A stretch of DNA of 64,000 nt, taken from the NCBI GenBank assembly GCA_033807775.1, contig CM066325.1, positions 22,377,301-22,441,300 of the forward strand, read 5' to 3'. Below the pieces are notes generated by a model that ran no database searches, had not been told where the DNA came from, and was given only the letters and a program-made list of their open reading frames with translations. Every line of letters starts with the position of its first letter. Within the stretch, counting starts at the first letter, position 1. Positions 21,237 through 32,532 of the stretch are shown here, in pieces. The position numbers and the translations under genes are program-made. The stretch is from Saussurea involucrata (lineage: Eukaryota > Streptophyta > Magnoliopsida > Asterales > Asteraceae).

Positions 21237-22913
21237 TGTAACATCCCCAAAACTTACTAAGCATTAAATCACAAAACTGAGCGTTTTACAGTACAAAGTT
21301 TAACTTGTTCAATACATCAATAACGAGCTTAACAAAAATGACAGCGAAAGTCTACAAAAGTCCACAGCCGAGCTCTATCTAAATCAATAGTCTAAGTCTT
21401 GGAGTCGCTCAAATCTCCAAGTGTGCTATGTCCCTCCTATTTCCTCCCCGAGGAACTTGCGGAACGCTTACCTGAAAATGGTTTAGTTTTGAAAAGCGAG
21501 GGTTAGACCAAAAGGTCTAGTGAATTCCCTCCGTAACAGATCATGCATAAACAATATGAAATCCTTTCGTTAAAATGCATCATAAATCATCACATATGGT
21601 ACTGCACTGTGTAATGGATCCTTTAACCATACGCGATCGGGGCCCAAGCAGACTCCCCTTTCGCCCTTCTCGTATCGGGGCCCAAGCAGACTCCCCGATA
21701 CCCGCCTAGGAGGAAACGAATTCCAACCTACCGTCTCGTCAAACATACCCAAGGGATCATCAGATCCCGAGGCTCATTGATCCCACAGTACAGACCGACA
21801 TCACATAGCATGCACATACGTTTCATAAAAGCATTTGACCCTTTCATAAATCATGCGCATCATTTCAACATATCAAACATTTCTTTCATGCATATAAATT
21901 CATAATCATTTCATGCTTGTTAAAACCATAATCAGTAAAAGAATCATTTAATAGTTACGTCGTAAAAGAGGTTTAGGGAACTCACCTTAATTGTTGCACA
22001 GTGCACTCCCTAAACACCTTCAAGCTACACTCACATAACACCTAAGGCAAAAGATCCACATCAGAAAATATCCCAGTTCTACTGTCCGAATATCCCTTCC
22101 CGGACACAGCACTGATCCGGACGCCAGACTTATCCGGACGCCAGACTTATCCGGACGCCAGACTTATCCGGACGCCAGACTTATCCGGACGCCAGAGTTA
22201 TCCGGACGCCAGGCTTATCCGGACGCCAGACTTATCCGGACGCCAGACTTATCCGGACATCCTCAACATATCCGGACACCTTCAACATATCCGGACACCT
22301 TCAAACACTGGTGTCCGGAAAACGCTGTTGTTCGAACTTAGAATTTCTAAAACCGATTAATACTCCGATTTAAGCCATTAGTTTGGTTAGACAACTATAA
22401 GGGTTCATCCACCAACCCCAAACACCCACTTAATCCATTTGTAACCCCTTAAATCGATTTATTAAGCCAAAACCCATGAAAACTCATTATAAAGGAAAAG
22501 TGGTGAAAACTCAAGGAATCACAAGAATCAGCTCTTAGAAATCCATAACCACAAGAAGAGAAGTACTACAATAATTAGGAGACGAATTTAGGATGTAATA
22601 CCTTGCAATTTCCTCTTTGATTCTCCCTTTTCTCTTGATTCCTTGCCCAAACCCTTCTTCCTTTCTTCTATTCTCTTAGCCGTCAAATGCCAACCCAATT
22701 ACTGATTTTCCCAATCAACCCTAGGAATATGTGCCCTTAAATACCTTCTCACAAAGTTTCCATTTTGGCCCCTCCAAGCAAACTTCCATTTATTAGACAA
22801 ATAGCACTAAACTTTCAATAGCAACCAAGATGGCCCCCTTAACTTAGCTTTGAAATTTTAGCATGGCAAACACTAAACTCCTATTCTTCTCAAAATAAAA
22901 CCCGGTTGTTACA
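21237..22913 (-). repeat. 5' LTR of nested chromovirus (1,677 bp)
   Basis: Plus-strand ends TGTAACATCC and GGTTGTTACA. It is 51 bp longer than the 3' LTR, equal to three 17-bp units of its minisatellite. Minus-strand transcription would start in this LTR. Confidence 0.94.
22111..22290. repeat. 17-bp TCCGGA minisatellite in nested 5' LTR
   Basis: About eight units of 'atccggacgccagactt' (single variants with 'gagtt' and 'ggctt'), then degenerate 'atccggacaccttcaac' units. More copies than in the 3' LTR. Confidence 0.9.
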
Positions 22914-22918
22914 AAGGT

Positions 22919-23473
22919 GATATGTCGGTGAGGAAGTACACTGAAGTTTTTATGGAGAAGCTAAATTTGGTGGGGCACGTAGCCCCAAATGAGAAAGAAA
23001 AGATCAAAGCATATCTGAAAGGCTTGCCAGCAGATATGATGTCTCGCGTACGTAATGCAAAAGCTTCAACACTAAGGGAAACAATAGAGGAAGCAAAGGT
23101 AATGGAAGAGGTATATGCCAAGGATAAAGAGGAAATGACTCAAGTGGGCGAAAAACGGAAATGGGAAGGTCGGTCAGAATCTTCTCAGAAAACAAAGGCA
23201 GCGGGTAAAAGTCCTTCTTATGATTCACGTCGGGAGCCAAATTGGTGTCCGAAATGTAGGAGCAAACATTATGGGCAGTGTCGGGTGACAACTTTGGAAT
23301 GTTCTAAATGTGGTAAAAGTGGGCATGTTTGGATAAATTGTCCTGTGCAAGGATCATTGTGTTATGAATGTAAACAACCGGGTCTCTTTCGTCGGGAGTG
23401 CCCAAAGCTGAAAAAGAACGGAGATCAAAACAAGAAACCAAATATTCCAACGCCAAAGGGTCGAGCATTTTAG
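22919..23473 (+). pseudogene. gag: Outer element gag, C-terminal part with zinc knuckles
   Basis: In-frame continuation of 13864-14562 after the target duplication. Blocks: MSVRKYTEVFMEKL, KAYLKGLP, then a basic linker (VGEKRKWEGR). Zinc modules: CPKCRSKHYGQC and CSKCGKSGHVWINC (good CCHC), then CYECKQPGLFRREC, in which the His of the CCHC pattern is Leu, so this knuckle is probably defective. The frame meets a TAG at 23471-23473 directly before the protease segment. Confidence 0.9.
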
Positions 23474-23923
23474 ATGACCACTGATGAGGCTAAAGAATCA
23501 AAAGATGTCGTCTCGAGTATATTCCTTATTAATTCTCTTCCTGCGCGTGTTTTATTTGACTGTGGTGCGAATATGTCATTTGTGTCCAAGTCATTCTTTA
23601 ATAAGTTAGCTATGCCTATTACTACTATGGAAGATGCTTTGGTAGTTGAGGTAGCTAACGAAGGTCAGGTCTTGGTTCGTGAAAGAATTGAAGGTTGTTT
23701 TATTTTGTTAGATGAAACAAAATTTCCTATTGACTTGTTGTTAATGGAAATCGGGGGATTCGATGTGATAGTAGGCATGGACTGGCTGACAGCCAACCAA
23801 GCAGAAATATTTTGCGCAAAGAAATTAATTCGGATTCCAATGGCCGACAAAGATGATGTACTTATCTTTGGGGAAAAACAAAAAAAGGGAAGTTTCGGTA
23901 ATTTCTGTTGCAAAAGCACGTAA
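23474..23923 (+). pseudogene. pro: Outer element aspartic protease segment
   Basis: Same frame as the gag segment, after the stop. LFDCGANMSFV is the active-site region, but the usual D-S/T-G is D-C-G, a substitution at the catalytic triad neighbour. FDVIVGMDWLTAN is the second conserved block. The frame is lost in a run of seven A at about 23880-23886, after which RT-linker sequence is read in another frame. Confidence 0.87.
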
Positions 23924-25030
23924 ATGTATACTAAAAGGATGTTCATCCTATTTAGCGTATGTTGTAAATGCTAAATCAGAAAAGAAACAAGTGGAAGATA
24001 TTAAGGTGGAACGTGATTTTCCAGACGTATTTCCTGATGATCTTCCAGGCCTACCGACCGAACGACAGGTGGAGTTTCGTATAGATCTTATCCCTGGATC
24101 GGCACCAATTGCGCGAGCACCGTACCGTCTAGCGCCGGCTGAGATGAAGGAGATGATGACTCAACTTCAGGAGTTGTTAGACAAGGGTTTTGTTAGACCG
24201 AGTTCTTCACCTTGGGGAGCTCCGGTTCTATTTGTTAAGAAAAAGGATGGTACCATGCGTATGTGTATTGATTATCGTGAGATGAATAAGGTGACCATTA
24301 AGAATAAATATCCGCTTCCTAGAATTGATGACCTGTTTGATCAACTCCAAGGCGCGGGATGCTTTTCTAAGATTTATTTGAGGTCGGGGTACCATCAAGT
24401 TCGAGTAAGAGACGAAGATATTCAGAAGACAGCCTTCAGAACAAGGTACGGGCATTATGAATTTCTAGTAATGCCATTTGGGTTGACAAATGCCCCAGCT
24501 GTGTTCATGGATTTGATGAACCGTGTATGTCGACCATTTTTGGACAAGTTTGTCATTGTTTTCATTGATGACATACTTGTCTATTCGAAGACTGAAGAAG
24601 ATCACGAACAACATCTTCGGGAAGTCTTAGAAGTATTGAGAAGAGAGAAGTTGTACGCGAAGTTTTCAAAGTGTGAATTTTGGTTGAAAGAAGTGAAATT
24701 TCTAGGTCATGTAATTACTTCGAAAAGAGTTAAAGTAGACCCAGCAAAGATTGAAGCAATGACGAATTGGGAGACACCTAGAAGTGCATCTGAAATAAGA
24801 AGTTTCTTGGGTTTAGCAGGTTATTATAGAAGATTTATTAAAGACTTCTCAAAGATTGCTTCTGCTTTGACCTTATTGACTAGAAAGAATGTGAAGTTTG
24901 TTTGGACGGAGAAGCAAGAATCGGCTTTCAGAACTTTACGTCAAAAGTTGTGTGAAGCTCCAATTCTTGCCTTACCAGAAGGAACAGAGGATTTTGTTGT
25001 TTATAGTGATGCTTCAAAAAATGGGTTTAG
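23880..25030 (+). pseudogene. pol: Outer element reverse transcriptase (decayed)
   Basis: Lies in an open frame 23853-25085; the real RT reading begins after the poly-A slip near 23883. RT blocks: APIARAPYRLAPAEMKEMM, GAPVLFVKKKDGTMRMCIDY, and a F-I-D-D catalytic box. Motif A reads FSKIYLRSGYHQ, where the nested copy has FSKIDLRSGYHQ. The catalytic Asp is therefore Tyr and this RT cannot be active. The frame breaks again at a run of six A near 25016-25021 in RNase H (SDASK). Confidence 0.9.
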
Positions 25031-26073
25031 GATGCGTGTTGATGCAACGAGGCAAAGTAATTGCTTATGCATCAAGACAACTTAAAGAACACGAGAAGAA
25101 TTATCCTACTCATGATCTGGAGTTAGCCGCAGTTGTTTTTGCATTGAAGCTGTGGCGACATTATTTGTATGGTACGAGGTGTACTCTTTATACTGATCAC
25201 AAAAGCTTGCAACATGTTTTTGATCAAAAAGAGTTGAACATGCGACAACGACGGTGGTTAGAGTTACTTAAAGATTATGATTGCGAATTGCATTACCATC
25301 CCGGTAAAGCAAATGTCGTAGCCGATGCTTTAAGTAGAAAAGAGTATAGTGGGTATTTGAAATCAATCAATGCTAGAATTGATGTCGCGTCAACTTTGAT
25401 TGAAAAGATAAAAGAAGCACAATTGGAAGCATTAATGGAAAAGAACTTGAAAGATGAAGTTATGAGCAAGCAACACCTTCAACTAGTGGAAGATGGCCGT
25501 GGAATTAAACTATTTCAAGGTCGGGTTTGGGTGCCAAAAGTTGGAGGAAATCGAAAGTTGATTCTTGAAGATGCTCATAAATCTAAGTATTCCATACATC
25601 CTGGGAGTACAAAGATGTATAGAGATTTGAAATTACACTACTGGTGGCCAGCTATGAAAGTAGACGTGGCACGAATAGTAGAGAAGTGTAGAACATGTTC
25701 ATTGGTTAAGGCGGAACACCAAAAGCCGTACGGAAGTTTCCAATCTCTGGAAATTCCGGAATGGAAGTGGGAAAAGATTACCATGGATTTTGTGACGAAG
25801 TTACCAAAGACGCAAAAGGGTAACGATACAATATGGGTAATCGTGGATCGATTGATTAAGAGTGCTCATTTTCTGGCTATGAAAGAAGCGTCACCAATAG
25901 ATAAATTGGCGAAACTGTATATTGATGAAGTGGTGTCAAGGCATGGTATACCAGTGTCTATAGTGTCGGATCGGGATAGTCGGTTTACCTCAAGGTTTTG
26001 GCAGTCACTACAAGAGGAATTGGGTACGAAAGTTAATTTGAGCACTGCTTATCATCCGCAAACTGACGGGTAA
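25020..26073 (+). pseudogene. pol: Outer element RNase H and integrase (truncated)
   Basis: Frame 24898-26073, with meaningful homology from about 25020: GLGCVLMQRGKVIAYASRQL, LYTDHKSLQHVFDQKELN, NVVADALSRKE, then integrase zinc module (HPGSTKMY...CRTCSLVK), MDFVTKLP and SDRDSRF. It ends at YHPQTDG followed by a stop. By comparison with the nested copy about 250 nt are missing here, including the catalytic Glu of D,D,E. Confidence 0.9.
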
Positions 26074-26074
26074 A

Positions 26075-26584
26075 GTGAAAGAAATTCGACAGCATATGAA
26101 AGCAGCTCAAGATAGACAAAAGAGTTATGCTGATCCGAAAAGAAGACCGAAAGAATTCCAAGTTGGGGAGCGTGTGATGCTTAAAGTATCCCCGTGGAAG
26201 GGTGTGATAAGGTTTGGTAAACGTGGGAAGTTAAGTCCTCGTTTTCTAGGACCTTTCACCATTATTGAGAGAATTGGACTGCAAGCCTACAAGTTGGATC
26301 TTCCACCTGAATTGGAAGGAATCCACAATACTTTTCATGTTTGTTACCTTCGGAAATGTTTAGCCGAAGAGGACGATGTAATCCCACTTACTGATGTAAG
26401 AGTGGATGAAAAGAGTCGTTGTGTAGAAGAACCAGAGGCAATTTTAGAAAGATCAGTTAGGAAGCTACGTAGTGGAAAAGAGATGGTGATGTTGAAAGTT
26501 CAATGGAAACACCATAGGGGTGCAAATGTGACTCTAGAATCGGAGGAGGATATGAACGTTAGATATCCTCATTTGTTTACCTAA
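26075..26584 (+). pseudogene. pol: Outer element integrase C-terminus and chromodomain
   Basis: Resumes after the deletion in another frame: VKEIRQHMKAAQDRQKSYAD, MLKVSPWKGVIRFGKRGKL, FLGPFTIIERIG, IHNTFHVCYLRKC, and a terminal chromodomain-like stretch VQWKHHRGANVTLESEEDMN. The W of the usual 'TWE' is lost (VTLE). Ends 43 bp before the 3' LTR. Confidence 0.9.
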
Positions 26585-26608
26585 TTTTGATTTCGAGGAC
26601 AAAATCCT

Positions 26609-26624
26609 TTTCAAGTTGGGGAGT
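26609..26624 (+). promoter_or_regulatory. Polypurine-type tract before the outer 3' LTR
   Basis: 'aagttggggag' immediately upstream of the LTR start at 26627. Confidence 0.65.
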
Positions 26625-26626
26625 AT

Positions 26627-28710
26627 TGTAACATCCCAAATTTTATAAAATATGATGTTTTGGGTTTATTAAATAAATTAAGTATAATTATTTGATAAAG
26701 TTGTGCTCGATTATTTGGTAAATTAATTTTAGAGTTCAAACCCGAATAAGTCTCGTTAGTTATTTTGAGAAGTTATAAGTTAAGGGGTGAACTTTATTTT
26801 TATTTATAAGTGGAAGGGGTAAAGTTGTCAAATAATGAAAGATAAAGGGGGCTAAGTGTTTATGTGGTGAGTCATACACCATCACCTTTACATGTGGAAG
26901 TAAGACATGACACCTCTTTTGGGTGTGTTTGCATGTGCGTGTGTTTAATCGTGAAAAGAGAGAAAAGAATCAAAGGTATGGTTTTATTTAAAAATTTGCT
27001 CTCTTTATGGTTATAAGTTTTCTAAATGGTTAGAAATGGGTTTTTGTTAATTTTTGGAAAGAATAAGAAGTCTGGGTTGATGGTTATGTTCAGTTGATAA
27101 CCTTAAGTATATCTGCATAATTACATAAACATGTATGGCTTAAAATGGTTAAAATTAGATTGAGCTTCAAAAGTTATGTTGCATATCAAGCGTTTGATAA
27201 AATGTTTGAGAGACATTTGTAACTTTAAGTTTATGTCCTGTTTTAGAAAATTCATAGAAAATCAACCGTCTGTCCAAATAAGATGTGTAATATATCGTTG
27301 GAAAGCTTTAAGAGTGTAGACCATTTTTGTAGTTTACAGTAAGAGCTGATTTGGAGTCTAAATGGCTCAAAACTTTGATTTTCCAGACCTGATCGTATGA
27401 AACTCGGGATTTGCAGACTGTTTTTGTAAAATTCATATAAAATTGGTCATTGATCCAAATAAGGTGAATCCTGTGCGATTAGTTTCCTAAGAGATAGTAG
27501 TACGTTTTTCATTTAGATGTCAAAGCCTAATTTGTTCTCTAAGTATGAGTAAAGCGTCCAAACTTTTGAAGGACAGAAGCTGTTTTGTGCAGTAACTTGA
27601 ACTGCAGTTATGCTTGTACATGATGCATTTCAGGGTTGTGTAATTTGTTAAAGCTTATGTAAATCAGCTGTGAACTTATCTAGGACTATTCTAGGGGTAA
27701 TAAGAAGTATAAAGTTTGGTCTACGTCTCGTTTATCGGAACAAGTGTGTTGATTACTATATGATAGTAATCGGTTATGGTTTTAGGTAAAGGCGTTTTGG
27801 GTGTGACTTGTATCAACGTCTTGGCATCCGATTGTAGTATTCCATCATCTACAACTCAGGTGAGTTCATTCTTACCTTACCTGTTTTCTTTATAATGTTT
27901 TCAATTGTGGTAAGGTTCATTTTTATAAATGAACTGTTTGGGATGAATGATTTTATAAGATAAATTGTTTATCCTATATTAATGGTTTTGCAAATTTTTA
28001 AAGAATTTATATTGAGGAAATATCTGTTTGCGTACAATTAGGTGATATGAATTCATAGACACTAGTATTTGGGAAATCACTTGCAATATAGTGTGTGGGA
28101 AATCACTTGAAATATAGTGTGTGGGAAATCACTTGAAATATAGTGTGCGTGGATAATCACATAAAATATTATGTGTGTGGAAATCACATGAAATAGACGT
28201 ATGGTATAAATCGTTATTTCATTGTGTGTGATAAATCATGAATAATGACTGAGGGTCATTTATAATCATGCAATCGGATTTAATTCCATTATCGAAGAAT
28301 GGTTACGCGTGTGGTAAGAAAAAAAAGGGTAAACCAGGTTTGTTATGCCTCGTTTACATTGATTTAATAAATATTATTTTGAAACCGAATGTTCTCACTA
28401 GGCATTAGCCTAATCGTTTCAAATAATGTTTTCTTACCAGGTACTAGCTCGGGAAGGTAAAAAGGGATATGTGACGAGCGTGGTGGACTAGTGGAGAAGT
28501 TTTGGTTATCGAGGTTTTGATAGTCTGTTTAGATAACCTAGTTAATCTAATTACAGTGTATTGATTAGATTGATAGGTTATTTGAAGAATACTATTTTGT
28601 ATTGACAATCCTCATAATTAATTCTCCACTTATGTATAAAGTTTAGAAAGTTTATGTTAAATCTTGCTATAATTTAAGGTTTAAATTAACCCTGTTTTTA
28701 GGGTGTTACA
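26627..28710 (+). repeat. 3' (second) LTR of outer chromovirus, 2,084 bp
   Basis: Complete ends TGTAACATCC and GGGTGTTACA. It holds the empty site for the PIF-like element and lacks ~90 bp of purine-rich sequence present at about 10755-10840 in the first LTR, apparently lost between 'aga' repeats. Confidence 0.95.
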
Positions 28711-29121
28711 ATATGGTATCAGAGCTTTAGTTTAAGTGAACTAAGTATGCTGAGGAGGTACTTAGACTTAAGCTGTGATGAATTAAGTTATGACTTGTGA
28801 GAATTGGGTAGAAGTACTAAGACGGGATAGTCTTAGAGTCGACGGAAATACGTAAAATTAGTACTGTGACAATGGTAACGAGGATTCTCATGTATAATAT
28901 GTTCACAATTCCAATTAGCTACTGTTATTATGCATATATTGTTACGCAAGCATGCTTGTTTCTAAATTGTTACAGTGACTAATGATCAGTAAAGTACGTT
29001 TCTTATGTCAGTATTTGTGTAACCATTTCTTATGGTTATTCTTTTTGTGTTAAATCAGAACGATGGTGAATACGCCGCCATTGTCTCCTATTCGTGAAAT
29101 GGATAGGACCGAGATGGATTT
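28711..29121 (+). repeat. Second copy of PBS, leader and gag start after the 3' LTR
   Basis: Duplicates 13512-13922 with about three substitutions in 411 bp, including the primer-binding site (28714-28725) and the first 20 codons of gag (ATG at 29062). Identity stops abruptly at 29121, within the codons after 'gagatggattt'. A normal element would have host flank here. Confidence 0.95.
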
Positions 29122-29784
29122 ATGTACTGCTATTCAATGCTGATTACTTAAAATCTCTTAAAAACAACTAATGAAACTTTATGTACCACTGTTAATACTA
29201 ATTACTTAAGTAATCTTTATCTCTAACTCTCTACAAATTCTCAAATGGCAAACCCCTTAAAAAACATCATTCTTTAATCCTCATTAGTTAGCTAATTAAT
29301 CTTTATCTCTTAACCCCTTTCAAATCCTCAAATCATGAACCCCTCAAAAAACGTCATTCTTTGTACAAATTTATAAAAAAAATATTACAATTTTCTCAAA
29401 ACTACACAAAACCGTTTCATAAAATCGACAATGATAAAAAGTAAAAACAAAACATTAAAATCAAGATATATCGCGCTGAATTACGCAAGTAACCTCCTAA
29501 TATTTTAAAAGAAAAATACGAACACACTTTATTTAACATGTAATTAGAAATAATTAACCTGGAGACAAATTTTAGAGTTATCAATATATAATGATTAATT
29601 ATCGTTCGATATTACTGAAGACACGTTGTATTTAAACTTTATTAACAAATAATGACAAATTCAGTATCTTGGAATGGATGTATTATTTATAATAAAAAAC
29701 TATAGATTACTACAAAAATGGTTTTGAGCATATGTATGTGCATATGGGTTTTCCCTTGCTAATTGGGCATCCTTGAATCTAGAG
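29122..29784. other. AT-rich spacer
   Basis: Contains two loosely repeated blocks ('ctctaactctctacaaattctcaa' type at 29220 and 29305). No gene. Confidence 0.5.
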
Positions 29785-30155
29785 CAATGTTCTAAATGGC
29801 GTGAGGTGTGGTGTGGTGGCGAGGCCAAACCTCAAGTCTTAGGAGCCACGACAAGGCTATGGTGTTCATTAAGGCGTGACTTGTGGCGACATTCTATGTC
29901 ATATATAATATTATATATAAAAACATATGTTTTGTAGTATTAATCGATGAGTCAATGACAATAAACAAGTGAAATTAAGTTATATATTAAAAACTATCAA
30001 ATAAGACATTGAAAATGTAAAGAAAAATCAAATATCGCGTTATAAAAGACCGCACATTAGGTCATGGCGTGCCACAAGCATAGCGTGGCGTGAGACACAA
30101 GCCTTGAGCCATGGCGCGCCATTTCGGCTGTCGCGGCGAGTCTTTTAAAACAGTG
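29785..30155. mobile_element. Intact relative of the hAT-type MITE at 3846-9172
   Basis: 371 bp from CAATGTTCTAAATGGCGTGA to CTTTTAAAACAGTG, flanked by ATCTAGAG and ACCTAGAG (7 of 8). GC-rich subterminal arms with 'ggcgtg' and 'gccatggcgcgccat' motifs and an AT-rich middle. Confidence 0.8.
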
Positions 30156-30371
30156 ACCTAGAGCCGATTATTTGTGGGTTAATCTATTTCGTTGTCTAAC
30201 GGGTTTAATATAGTAATTAGCAAACTCAAGTGTCTTATTTACGGGCTTGAAAATTTGTTCATACTCACCCTATAAACAGGTTGAGCTTGCCCGCGTGCTA
30301 ACAAGACAAAATCTTTTTATATATTTAAGAAAACAAAACTTGTATAATATCACAAATTATGTAAAACAGTT

Positions 30372-30675
30372 CAAAATTATTTTATTACCGAAATGCCCTC
30401 TTTTTCCGCGATAAAATCCCGCGATCGCGGGCAGGGACTGAAAGTGTAAAATTTTGCAAGATTATTTACACTTTCAGTCCCCATAGCGGGCCATCGCGGG
30501 CCGCGATCGCGGGGGCCAGGGACTGAAAGTGTAAATATTTCTTGCAAAAATTTTCACAATTGGTCCCTGACCGCGATCGCGGGATCCTATCGCGGAAAAA
30601 GAGGGCATTTCGGTAATAAAATAATTTTTTGGGGTACTTTGGTAACAATTGGTCAAACTTAGGAATTAATTTCCC
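30372..30675. mobile_element. CGCGATCGCG-rich inverted-repeat element
   Basis: Long imperfect palindrome: 'ttaccgaaatgccctctttt' on the left, complement at 30600-30620. Four CGCGATCGCG-like cores lie at 30420, 30502, 30571 and nearby, separated by 'cagggactgaaagtgtaaa' repeats. The right end ggaattaatttccc matches the family terminus at 43263; the left terminus is not preserved. Confidence 0.75.
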
Positions 30676-32248
30676 TTTACTTTTTAGATTTTTAATGAGG
30701 GTTATTATCTTGAGTAATAATTTAGGGAGAATTGGTAAGTATCAAGAATTTTCAATTTTATTTGTAAAAGTTAACTATTATAAAAATATTAACGGAGGTC
30801 GGACGGGCCTACTTATTTTTTTTGCATCGTCCATGTCCGCCCATTAATTTAACAATTCAGTTTAGGCCCACCCATTTATTTGAGAATGGTAGTCCAAGCT
30901 CGTTTTTTTAGCGAGCCGGACAGGACGGGCCGTCCCACCCAATCCATGAACAACTCTACTTGTATCAATAGCCTTTTGCGCTTTTTTTTCTTCACAATTT
31001 CTACCTTTGTTATCATCCAGAATTTGGTTTGTATTAATATAAAAGACCTCAATGAAATACTAGTTGAGAGTTTCAAAATTACCGAGTGTTTGATAGAAAA
31101 ACAAAGCCTTCCCACGTAAATCATACGCTGAGTACTTATAATGACTACCATTACTGCCAATAAACCATCTTTTTGAAAGCAAACTAGCTTTCTAATACGA
31201 CTATGATTCGCTAAAACCTCTTTTGGTTGTGGAATCCACGCACCAAAAGGGCTTTATCACGACGATTGCATCATTATTGATGAATATCACAAATTTGTAC
31301 CTATGGATGGTAACAAGGTGGAGATGGGACATGATTCGCCTTCCCCATCCCCGATCCTAATTCTCCCATCCTGTCTTGCTGAGGATGAGGAATCAAATCC
31401 CTTCCCATTTGGATTTTGGAATATCAGCTCATCTATAAAAGAAAAACATTTAATCAAGTATATTATAATATATTTTGTTTAAACACATCTCTTAAGGAGT
31501 TCGGTGCATGAAAAAACACAAACGCGTTAATATGATATTGTTAATATATTATAAATTAATTCGTAAAATTTGAAGGAGCAACTAACATGTTCAGTTAAAC
31601 ATATAAGTAGTTGAGTAAATTTAAAGTTAGTATTCCTAAATTGCATATCTTACTTCCAAAATCTTCATGTACTTTTAAGATCAATAAAATAGGTTTTACG
31701 TATTACTCAACATATGTATAAATAATACAAGAATAATGAGACGTCAATGACAAGGTGGTGCATAGTCGATGAGTAGTGCAAAACAGTGGGATATCAGTGG
31801 GTGTAGTTCATGATGTATTGAAGAATAATAAAAATATATTGTAAATTGGGGTCGAGCGGGATGTGGAATACTGTCTCTATCCCCATTCCTCGACAAGGTA
31901 GAGACAACGTATCTCGGTCCCTAGACCCGAAACAAGTTATGTCGGATTCCCTGAATGGGCCACATGAACCCACATAATTGATGTCCCCATAACCCAAATA
32001 ACCACCCCTATTTGAATCCATGTAATTAGTGTAGGAACCCAAATAATTGATGAATTGTAGTTCACTTGAATCCATGACACTTATGACGTGTCAATGTACT
32101 TTTTCATGGGACTATTGGGTCAAATGATATGATAAAAGACCATAACTTGTTTTTAACACTACATCCATAGCAATCTAAGGTTAATAAGAAAGATATATTA
32201 TTGACTCTGGTTATGGATAGATATAGATATATCGTCGATTGTATGTAA
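30676..32248. other. Intergenic stretch with decayed GC-rich repeats
   Basis: Fragments of common plant repeats: a 'gacgggcc' rich patch (30795-30945) and two patches with 'ccccatcccc' and 'gatgaggaatc' (31310-31410, 31845-31990). No supported gene. Confidence 0.5.
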
Positions 32249-32532
32249 GGGGCTGTTTGTTTACCTCTTAATGGTTCCATTAAGAGACAACATCTGAATC
32301 GCTAAAAGGTAAATCTTGTTTGGCAAAAAAAATATCTGCCTCTTAATGGTTCTAAAACCCTCTGAATGATTTAGCATCCTGGGTCTCCCTTAACCATTTA
32401 GCACCCTGATTTCATTCTAAACAATTACCAAACAACTATATTTCGTTTTGCACTATATCATAAAAGCCTCTTAATCATTCTAACCACTTAATCATTCTGC
32501 ACTAAACCACTCAGCAACTACCAAACAGCCCC
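32249..32532. mobile_element. Tourist-like MITE, same family as the LTR insert
   Basis: GGGGCTGTTTGTTTACC ... CCAAACAGCCCC with TAA on both sides (32246-32248, 32533-32535). 284 bp. Shares the terminal GGGGCTGTTT with the 929-bp element at 11212. Confidence 0.88.

Larger units (their letters stand above)
14563..22913 (-). mobile_element. Nested complete chromovirus (minus strand)
   Basis: 8,351 bp inserted in the gag of the outer element, flanked by a perfect 5-bp duplication AAGGT (14558-14562 and 22914-22918). LTRs lie at 14563-16188 and 21237-22913. A primer site follows the 5' LTR and a purine tract precedes the 3' LTR. The coding order on the minus strand is gag-protease-RT-RNase H-integrase-chromodomain, i.e. 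a Ty3/gypsy chromovirus. The two LTRs differ at about a dozen positions plus three 17-bp repeat units, suggesting a fairly recent insertion. The polyprotein has one frameshift (near 18925) and one in-frame stop (16794-16796), so this copy looks non-autonomous now. Confidence 0.95.
10435..29121 (+). mobile_element. Outer chromovirus block: LTR - internal - LTR - partial internal
   Basis: A plus-strand Ty3/gypsy element with gag, protease, reverse transcriptase, RNase H, integrase and chromodomain in the order expected for a chromovirus (Tekay/Del-like by C-terminal chromodomain and LTR ends). The left LTR lacks its first ~30 bp. After the second LTR (ends 28710) the primer-binding site, leader and first ~20 codons of gag repeat (28711-29121) before breaking off. 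The gag is interrupted by the nested element at 14563-22913. Coding frames are broken at several points. No flanking target duplication is identifiable because both ends are recombinant or truncated. Confidence 0.88.
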
